The position numbers and the translations under genes are program-made. Shown here one piece after another: positions 57,798-64,000 of a stretch of DNA of 64,000 bases. Origin of the DNA: Paraplanobispora takensis (lineage in GTDB: Bacteria > Actinomycetota > Actinomycetes > Streptosporangiales > Streptosporangiaceae). How positions within the stretch are numbered: position 1 is the stretch's first letter; each line of letters opens with the position of its first letter. A model generated the notes under the pieces. That model was not told the origin of the DNA and ran no database searches. It saw nothing but the letters and a program-made list of their open reading frames with translations. The stretch covers positions 56,551 through 120,550 of the forward strand of contig NZ_BOOK01000017.1 in the NCBI RefSeq assembly GCF_016863195.1, read 5' to 3'.

Positions 57798-58028
57798 CCG
57801 TGGCCTTCAGCCAGTCATCGGCCCTGACCTGCGGTGCGGTCGCGAAGGGTGGTGAGGTTGCCGGCCGCACATCGGTCCTCGCCACCCTTCGTCGCATGCG
57901 CCCCGGCCTGGCGGACGGGCTCCTCCATCGGAAGGGGCAGCCCGGATGGGCAACACCCGGCCCACCGTGGACGCGTCCCACGGGCGGGGGGCACCCGGCC
58001 CGCCACGCACCGCCGTACCCGCTTTCAG

Positions 58029-58076
58029 CCTTAGGGCTTACTCGTCTGGGGACCTTAGGGCTTACTCGTCTGGGGA
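58029..58076. repeat. Perfect 24-bp tandem duplication
   Basis: CCTTAGGGCTTACTCGTCTG plus GGGA occurs twice in a row (58029-58052, 58053-58076) with no change. The second copy contains the stop codon and last seven codons of the SRPBCC gene. Lack of mutation implies recent origin. Confidence 0.95.
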
Positions 58077-58591
58077 CTCGGGCGGCGGTCGGGGGCCCGG
58101 GCGGTCTCGACGGCGGACTTCAGGCCGGACAGCCAGCGTTCGTGGTTGGCGCGGAGTTTGCGCTCGCCGTAGAAGAGGGGGAGCAGCGGGCCGGCGAGGG
58201 ACTCCTCGACGGTGACCCGGGTGCGCCCGTCCTCCAGCGGCTCCAGCACGTGCCGGTCCACCGCCTTGTAGCCGAGGAACACGCCCGTCCAGGTCAGTTC
58301 CCGCCCGGCGGTCACCACGGCGAACCGCGACCGGATCGCGACGCCGTTGAGCCTCCACCGGAACGGCGCGCCCGGCCGCACGTCGCCGAGCTCGACGATC
58401 TCCAGGCCGGAGGCCCACGACGGCCACGAGGCGAGGTCGGCCATGACCTCCCACACCCGTTCCACCGGCGCGCCGACGACGAGGCTGGAGGAGGAGACCG
58501 CCTGGGCGCGCGGGTCGACGCGGCCCAGGGCGGCGTACTCGTCGTGCAGGACGTTCAGCGACGGGCCGGAATAGAACAGCTTGAGCGCCAC
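58055..58591 (-). CDS. SRPBCC (START-like) family protein
   Basis: A 178-residue helix-grip-fold protein. After a 35-residue N-terminus it has the SRPBCC pattern SSSLVVGAPVERVWEVMADL, ASWPSWASGLEIVELGDVRP, ELTWTGVFLGYKAVDRHVLE and RTRVTVEESLAGPLLPLFYG, ending in the long C-terminal helix (NHERWLSGLKSAVE). It probably binds a small hydrophobic ligand. Its last residues (PSPQTSKP) are encoded in a tandem 24-bp duplication. Short repeats of GAGAGCANNGCTCTC type lie just upstream (58622-58672) and could be operator sites. Confidence 0.85.
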   Translation of the reverse strand: MALKLFYSGPSLNVLHDEYAALGRVDPRAQAVSSSSLVVGAPVERVWEVMADLASWPSWASGLEIVELGDVRPGAPFRWRLNGVAIRSRFAVVTAGRELTWTGVFLGYKAVDRHVLEPLEDGRTRVTVEESLAGPLLPLFYGERKLRANHERWLSGLKSAVETARAPDRRPSPQTSKP

Positions 58592-58714
58592 GACGGCTCC
58601 TCGGATCGGCGATTCGATTCGAGAGCAATGCTCTCTCGCGATCCGGCGACAGTCAAGAGCGGTGCTCTCTTTTCGGGTTGCCGATCCCTTTCCGGGCTGC
58701 CGATCCTCCCCGGC

Positions 58715-60037
<1,323 letters not shown>

Positions 60038-60054
60038 CCTGACCTCCCGATGGT

Positions 60055-60069
60055 ATGAGTACTGCTCAT
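60055..60069. promoter_or_regulatory. Candidate TetR operator
   Basis: ATGAG-TACTG-CTCAT, a perfect five-base dyad with five-base spacer, lies between the GH1 gene and the TetR gene and could repress both. Confidence 0.45.
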
Positions 60070-60108
60070 GTTAGCCGCCGGGTGGTCTTCGTAGGGAATG
60101 ATGGAGAC

Positions 60109-60759
60109 ATGACGAACGTCTCCGGGGGAACCCTGCGCCGTCGGCCCGCCCAGCGACGCAGCGTCGAGCGCGTCGAGCGGATGCTGGACGAGTGCGCGAG
60201 GCTGCTGGACGAAGTCGGATACGAGGCGCTGACCACCAAGGAGGTCGCACGCCGGGCGGAGGTCCCGATCGGGACGTTCTACCAGTTCTTCCCGGACAAG
60301 CAGGGGCTGGTGCGCGCGCTGGCCCTGCGCAACCTGGAGGCGTTCCTCGACCGGATCACCACCAGGATCTCCGACGCCGGGCCGTCCGACTGGACCGGCA
60401 TGGTGGACCTGGCGATCGACGAGTTCGTCGCCATGAAGCGGTCCACCCCCGGGTTCGGCGTCGTCGACTTCGGCGAGGTGCTCTCCGCGCCCGGCGGTCC
60501 CGCGCTCAAGGGGACCGAGCGGATGCTCGACTCGGCGCTGGAGAACAACATCGTCGTGGCCGACCGGCTCCGCGCGGTCATCGTGGAGCTGCTCGGCGCC
60601 CCCGAGGGGCCGGGGCTGGACCGGGCGCTCGTCGTCGCGGTCGAGGCCGCCGACGCGGTGCTCAAGCTGGCCTTCCGCACGCTGCCGGACGGCGACCCCG
60701 AGCTGATCGCCGAGTGCAAGCACCTGGTCCGGCGTTACCTGTCCGGGCACGTCTCCTAG
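60109..60759 (+). CDS. TetR-family regulator
   Basis: A 216-residue regulator with helix-turn-helix in residues 18-65 (VERVERMLDECARLLDEVGY, TTKEVARRAEVPIGTFYQFF) and an effector domain. GGAG precedes ATG 60109; the frame is open upstream to 60055. It is divergent from the GH1 beta-glucosidase and shares a candidate operator, so local control is likely. TetR rather than LacI or ROK control of a beta-glucosidase is less common. Confidence 0.93.
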   Translation: MTNVSGGTLRRRPAQRRSVERVERMLDECARLLDEVGYEALTTKEVARRAEVPIGTFYQFFPDKQGLVRALALRNLEAFLDRITTRISDAGPSDWTGMVDLAIDEFVAMKRSTPGFGVVDFGEVLSAPGGPALKGTERMLDSALENNIVVADRLRAVIVELLGAPEGPGLDRALVVAVEAADAVLKLAFRTLPDGDPELIAECKHLVRRYLSGHVS

Positions 60760-60847
60760 GGAGCTCCGGGCGCTTCCGGAGTCCGTGCCCGCCCCGGGAG
60801 GTCTCCGGGAGACGGGCGCGGGCCGGCTCATCGGTGCGTGGAACCCG

Positions 60848-61789
60848 TCAGCGGGCGGAGTCGAGGCGGGCGCGCAGCTCGTCGTCGAGCTTGACGTCGA
60901 GGGCTCCGAGCATCTCCTCCAGCTGCTCCACGGTGCTCACGCCGACGATCGGGACGACGGCCGGCGAGCCGCCGATCAGCCAGGCCAGCACGACCTGGTT
61001 GAGGGTGGCGCCCACCTCCGCGGCGACCTCGCGCAGCGCGGCCGTGCGGCGGGTGGTGCCGGGGTGGTCGAAGGCCTCCTCGAAGGGGCGGTCCGCGCGG
61101 GTGAAGCCGCCGTTCATCAGCGTGCTGTAGGCCCACAGCGACAGGTCCGGCTCCTGCCGTACGTAGTCGAGGGTGTCGTCGTTCACCGGCGTGTGCCCGG
61201 CGGACTGCAGCGGGGCGTCCGGGCGGGGCCGTACGTAGGAGTGACGGAGCTGGAGGTGGGTGTAGGGCGTCCAGCCGTTCGCGCGGGAGACGGCCCTGGC
61301 CCGCTCGAGCCGCCAGGCGGGCATGTTGCTGGCGCCGATCTCGCGGACCTCGCCCGCCCGGACCAGCTCGTCGAACGCGCCGAGGGTCTCCTCCAGCGGG
61401 ACCGACCGGTCCTCCATGTGCGCCCAGTAGACGTCGAGGCGGTCGGTTCCCAGCCGCCGCAGGCTGCCCTCCGCCGCGGCCCTGACGGCCTGCGCGGACA
61501 GGCCCTCGGCGGAGTCCAGGGTGCGGTCACCCGGGACGGTCGGCCGGGCGCCGCACTTGGTGCTCACCACGATCCGATCACGTCGGCCCGCCCGCGCCGC
61601 CAGCCAGCGGCCGATCGTCAGCTCGCTCTCGTCGCCGGTCGCTCCGTCGACCCAGAACGGATAGTTGTTCGAGGTGTCGAGGATGGCGCCACCGGCCTCG
61701 GAGAACCGATCCATGATCGAGAAAGCGGTGCGGTCGTCGACGGTGGTGCCGAAGGGGATGGTGCCCAGAGCGAGGGGGATGTGCGTCAT
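60848..61789 (-). CDS. Aldo/keto reductase
   Basis: A 313-residue NADPH-dependent TIM-barrel reductase. The catalytic tetrad is visible: Asp in AILDTSNNYPF, Tyr in NNYPF, Lys in VVSTKCGARP and His in YWAHMEDRS. The cofactor-binding C-terminal part includes VVPIVGVSTVEQLEEML. I chose ATG 61789 because a perfect promoter geometry ends seven bases upstream; a start at 61822 would lie inside the promoter. It is divergent from a MerR regulator with a mirror-image promoter. Detoxification of a reactive aldehyde or ketone is a reasonable inference. Confidence 0.93.
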   Translation of the reverse strand: MTHIPLALGTIPFGTTVDDRTAFSIMDRFSEAGGAILDTSNNYPFWVDGATGDESELTIGRWLAARAGRRDRIVVSTKCGARPTVPGDRTLDSAEGLSAQAVRAAAEGSLRRLGTDRLDVYWAHMEDRSVPLEETLGAFDELVRAGEVREIGASNMPAWRLERARAVSRANGWTPYTHLQLRHSYVRPRPDAPLQSAGHTPVNDDTLDYVRQEPDLSLWAYSTLMNGGFTRADRPFEEAFDHPGTTRRTAALREVAAEVGATLNQVVLAWLIGGSPAVVPIVGVSTVEQLEEMLGALDVKLDDELRARLDSAR

Positions 61790-61796
61790 GGGGGAC

Positions 61797-61827
61797 AGCC
61801 TGGAAGCTGGAGTGAGCTCCATGTCAA
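61797..61827 (-). promoter_or_regulatory. MerR-type promoter of the aldo/keto reductase gene
   Basis: On the minus strand TTGACA (61827-61822), a 19-base spacer with TGGAG-N4-CTCCA, and CAGGCT (61802-61797) form an overlong-spacer promoter of the MerR class. Seven bases separate the -10 from the ATG at 61789, so the message is probably leaderless. Confidence 0.8.
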
Positions 61828-61841
61828 GGCCTCCGGCGGGC

Positions 61842-61872
61842 TTGACCTGGAGCCGACTCCAGGTGGGATGCT
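61842..61872 (+). promoter_or_regulatory. MerR-type promoter of the merR gene
   Basis: TTGACC (61842-61847), a 19-base spacer containing TGGAG-N4-CTCCA within the dyad CCTGGAG-CCGA-CTCCAGG (61846-61863), and GATGCT (61867-61872). The ATG at 61880 follows after seven bases. The geometry is identical to the divergent promoter. Confidence 0.8.
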
Positions 61873-61879
61873 GCCGGAC

Positions 61880-62248
61880 ATGAGCACGAGTGTGTACACG
61901 CCGGGACAGGTGTCAGAGGAGACCGGATTCAGCCTTGACACTCTGCGCTACTACGAGCGCATCGGGCTGCTGGAGCCGATCGGCCGCAACGCCGCGGGGC
62001 AGCGCCGTTTCACCCAGGAGGACATCGGCTGGCTCGGCATGATCCGCTGCCTGCGGGACACCGGGATGCCGATCGCCGAGATGCTGCGCTTCGCCGAGCT
62101 GGTCCGCAAGGGAGAGCACACCATCCCCGACCGGATCGCCCTGCTGGAGGCGCACGACCGCAGGGTGGAGGCCCAGGTGGGCAACCTGAGGGAGAAGCAG
62201 ACGGCGATCCGCAACAAGATCGGTTACTACCGCTCGGTGTCCTGCTGA
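61880..62248 (+). CDS. MerR-family regulator
   Basis: A 122-residue MerR regulator with a winged HTH at the N-terminus (YTPGQVSEETGFSLDTLRYY, ERIGLLEPIGRNAAGQRRFT) and a dimerisation coiled coil (LLEAHDRRVEAQVGNLREKQ). It has two cysteines, in MIRCLRDTG and at the last residue (RSVSC), but no metal-binding loop, so it belongs with NmlR/AdhR-like stress regulators rather than metal sensors. It probably twists the 19-base-spacer promoters of itself and the reductase. No Shine-Dalgarno, likely leaderless. Confidence 0.92.
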   Translation: MSTSVYTPGQVSEETGFSLDTLRYYERIGLLEPIGRNAAGQRRFTQEDIGWLGMIRCLRDTGMPIAEMLRFAELVRKGEHTIPDRIALLEAHDRRVEAQVGNLREKQTAIRNKIGYYRSVSC

Positions 62249-62269
62249 TCCCACGGTACGGCCCGCGGC

Positions 62270-62359
62270 GCCCTCTTCCGCGGTGTCCTCGCCTGCGGTG
62301 CTCTCTCCCGCAGCGCTCTCTCCCACAGCGCTCTCTCCCACAGTGCCCTCGTCCGCGGC
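62270..62359. repeat. 15-bp tandem repeat upstream of the PBP gene
   Basis: Six consecutive 15-bp units with the pattern GCTCTCTCCCACAGC, diverged at the edges (GCCCTCTTCCGCGGT at 62270, GCCCTCGTCCGCGGC at 62345) and nearly identical in the centre (62300-62344). It lies between the MerR gene and the PBP gene. Confidence 0.85.
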
Positions 62360-62460
62360 GCCCCGGACGGGGGCTTTGCCCGGGGGCGGGTGTCCCTTTC
62401 AGTCCCGGCTGTTAGACCGGATAACCGGGATCCGGAAGGGGCCCGTACCCGGGAGGGAGC

Positions 62461-63909
62461 ATGGCCGCCGCACGCGCGCGCAGGATCAACGCCCCGCTGC
62501 GGCACCTCGCCGTGGTGTGCGCGGTACTGCTGTTCGCGCTGCTCGGCAGGGCCACCTACATCCAGGCGTTCGACGCCGGCCGGCTGCGGGAGGACCCGGA
62601 CAACCGGCGGCCGCTCATCACCCGCTTCGACCGGGCCATGGGCGAGATCGTGCTGCGCGACGGCACCGTCGTGGCCACCGGCCGGGAGACCGGCGGCACG
62701 TACCGGTACCGGCGGGTCTATCCGGCCGGTCCGCTCTACGCGCCGGTCACCGGCCACCTGTCGCGCTACGGCGCCACCGGCCTCGAAAGGGCCGAGGAGA
62801 CCGTGCTCTCCGGGACCGACTCCCGGGTCATGGTGCGCTCGATCATGGGCGGCGCGGCGGCGGGCGCCACGGTCGTGCTCACGGTCGACGGCGCGGCCCA
62901 GCGCGCCGCCTACGAAGGGCTCCGGGCGACCGGGCGGCCCGGGGCCGCGGTCGCGATCGACCCGGTCACCGGCGCCATCCTGGCGATGGCCTCCTTCCCC
63001 TCCTACGACCCGAACCTCTACACGACCTTCGACGTCGAGGCCCTCGAACGGGCCGACGCCCGGCTGCAGGCCGACCCGGCCGAGCCGCTGCTCAACCGGG
63101 CGATCCAGCGCAACTACCCGCCCGGCTCCGCCTTCAAGGTCATCACCGGGGCGGCCGCGATCGCCGCCGGGCACGAGCCCGAGGAGACCGTCAGCGCACC
63201 CCTGGCGGTCCGCCTGCCGGGCACCTCCGTACAGCTGCGCAACGCGCACGGATCCTCCTGCGGCAACGGTCTGCCCTCACTCGCCTACGCGTTCAAGACC
63301 TCCTGCAACACCCCCTTCGCCAAGCTCGGGGTCGAGCTCGGCCAGGACGCGCTGCGCGAGCAGGCCGAGGCGTTCGGGTTCAACGCCGACGACCTCGCCG
63401 TGCCGATGCCCGTGGCCCGGAGCGTCTATCCGGCCGGGATGGACGCCGCGCAGACCGCGATGTCGGCGGTCGGGCAGTTCGACGACCGGGTCACCCCGCT
63501 CATGCTCGCCATGATCTCGGCGGCCGTCGCCAACGGCGGCTCGCTCATGCGTCCCCACCTGGTGCGGGAGGTCCGTCTCGACGACGGAACGGTGATCGGC
63601 GAGACGGAGCCCGCGGAGTACCGGCGCGCGCTGGGCACGGGCGACGCCGAACGGCTCGCCGTGATGATGGCGACCGTCACCCGGCCGGGCGGCACCGGTA
63701 CGGCGGCCGCCATCCCGGGCGTCGCGGTGGCGGCCAAGACCGGGACCGCGGAGAGCGCCGCGGGCCGGGAGGACCACGCCGTCTTCACCGGCTTCGCCCC
63801 GGCCGGATCCCCCCGGGTGGCCGTGGGGGTCGTCGTGGAGGGCGGCGGGTCCGGCGGCCGGGTCGCGGCCCCCATCGCGCGGGCGATCATGCAGGCCGTA
63901 CTGCGGTAG
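62461..63909 (+). CDS. Class B penicillin-binding protein (PbpA/FtsI type)
   Basis: A 482-residue peptidoglycan transpeptidase. One N-terminal membrane helix (LAVVCAVLLFALLGRATYIQ) is followed by a short pedestal domain and the transpeptidase domain. Catalytic motifs are S223-x-x-K226 in PPGSAFKVI, SCN at 281 in FKTSCNTPF, and KTGTA at 426. Size and order match actinobacterial PbpA, which normally sits with rodA near ftsZ-like or stp/pknB genes; no rodA is adjacent here, so this is an extra paralogue. It ends at 63909 directly before a 21-bp tandem array. Confidence 0.93.
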   Translation: MAAARARRINAPLRHLAVVCAVLLFALLGRATYIQAFDAGRLREDPDNRRPLITRFDRAMGEIVLRDGTVVATGRETGGTYRYRRVYPAGPLYAPVTGHLSRYGATGLERAEETVLSGTDSRVMVRSIMGGAAAGATVVLTVDGAAQRAAYEGLRATGRPGAAVAIDPVTGAILAMASFPSYDPNLYTTFDVEALERADARLQADPAEPLLNRAIQRNYPPGSAFKVITGAAAIAAGHEPEETVSAPLAVRLPGTSVQLRNAHGSSCGNGLPSLAYAFKTSCNTPFAKLGVELGQDALREQAEAFGFNADDLAVPMPVARSVYPAGMDAAQTAMSAVGQFDDRVTPLMLAMISAAVANGGSLMRPHLVREVRLDDGTVIGETEPAEYRRALGTGDAERLAVMMATVTRPGGTGTAAAIPGVAVAAKTGTAESAAGREDHAVFTGFAPAGSPRVAVGVVVEGGGSGGRVAAPIARAIMQAVLR

Positions 63910-64000
63910 GAACGCCGGCCGTACCTCAGGGAACGCCGGCCGTACCTCAGGGAACGCCGGCCGTACCTCAGGGAACGCCGGCCGTACCTCAGGGAACGCC
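63910..64000. repeat. 21-bp tandem repeat directly after the PBP stop codon
   Basis: Identical 21-bp units GAACGCCGGCCGTACCTCAGG start at 63910, 63931, 63952, 63973 and 63994, the last cut by the window end. There are at least 4.3 perfect copies and no spacers. The unit contains GCCGGC and GTAC palindromes. Confidence 0.95.

Noticed and set aside
57800..58034. Several overlapping short frames between the transposase remnant and the SRPBCC gene
   Set aside because: None has codon bias, a ribosome binding site or a recognisable motif.
63910..64000. Possible CRISPR array
   Set aside because: Units are directly adjacent and identical with no spacers, and no cas gene is near.

Overview
The window is chromosomal DNA of a high-GC actinomycete. 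GC at third codon positions is very high, GTG/TTG starts are common, and there is an IdeR/DmdR1-type iron box. A SigR-like sigma factor, an F420 biosynthesis gene (cofC) and the gene order leuCD-hup ... gpsA-ddl-thiL-rpmB-recG-rsmD-coaD-rpmF-rnc-mutM-smc-ftsY are all typical of Streptomyces and its relatives. Gene content and divergence from Streptomyces suggest Streptosporangiales (Streptosporangium or Nonomuraea type), but that is inference. No tRNA, rRNA, CRISPR array, intact IS or prophage was seen.

Bases 1-34373 are mostly a conserved housekeeping block. It runs from a thioredoxin-fold gene end and a hypothetical gene to the IclR regulator NdgR with leuCD, then a small gene and HU. An accessory insert follows (6.3-9.9 kb) with two MFS exporters and a TetR regulator facing an operator array. 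The block resumes with cofC, plsC, gpsA, a PLP-fold protein lacking its catalytic lysine, ddl, a DUF3515 lipoprotein, a stand-alone Lrp ligand-binding domain, thiL and a repeat-rich membrane protein. It continues with thiD, rpmB, a FakA/YloV-type DAK protein, recG, rsmD, coaD, yceD-rpmF, rnc, mutM, acyP, a small coiled-coil gene, a Tat-type hydrolase, smc and ftsY. These genes serve leucine, phospholipid, peptidoglycan, thiamine and CoA synthesis, ribosome assembly, DNA repair, chromosome condensation and protein targeting.

Bases 34.4-48.7 kb are mixed. They hold an iron-siderophore ABC importer with a double iron box, a Cds1-type cysteine desulfhydrase, a SigR-like sigma factor without its anti-sigma gene, a MEDS/ATPase regulator and a DMT exporter divergent from an XRE-cupin regulator. 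A secreted polysaccharide deacetylase, DUF2461, a hotdog thioesterase, Cu/Zn SOD and TypA/BipA follow.

Bases 48.7-64 kb carry an alpha/beta hydrolase, pta-ackA (acetate/acetyl-CoA), an aldehyde dehydrogenase, a secreted coiled-coil protein, a lower-GC lipoprotein island and a cold-shock gene with a terminator-like element in its leader. After these come an NTF2-like protein, a dead transposase fragment, a SRPBCC protein, a GH1 beta-glucosidase with its TetR regulator, an aldo-keto reductase divergent from a MerR regulator with mirrored promoters, and a class B penicillin-binding protein flanked by 15-bp and 21-bp tandem repeats.

The most unusual signals are the mirrored leaderless MerR promoters, the terminator inside the csp leader, the PLP-fold protein without its lysine, the TetR operator array, the unpartnered SigR-like factor and several short tandem-repeat arrays. 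No clearly new multi-gene system was recognised.
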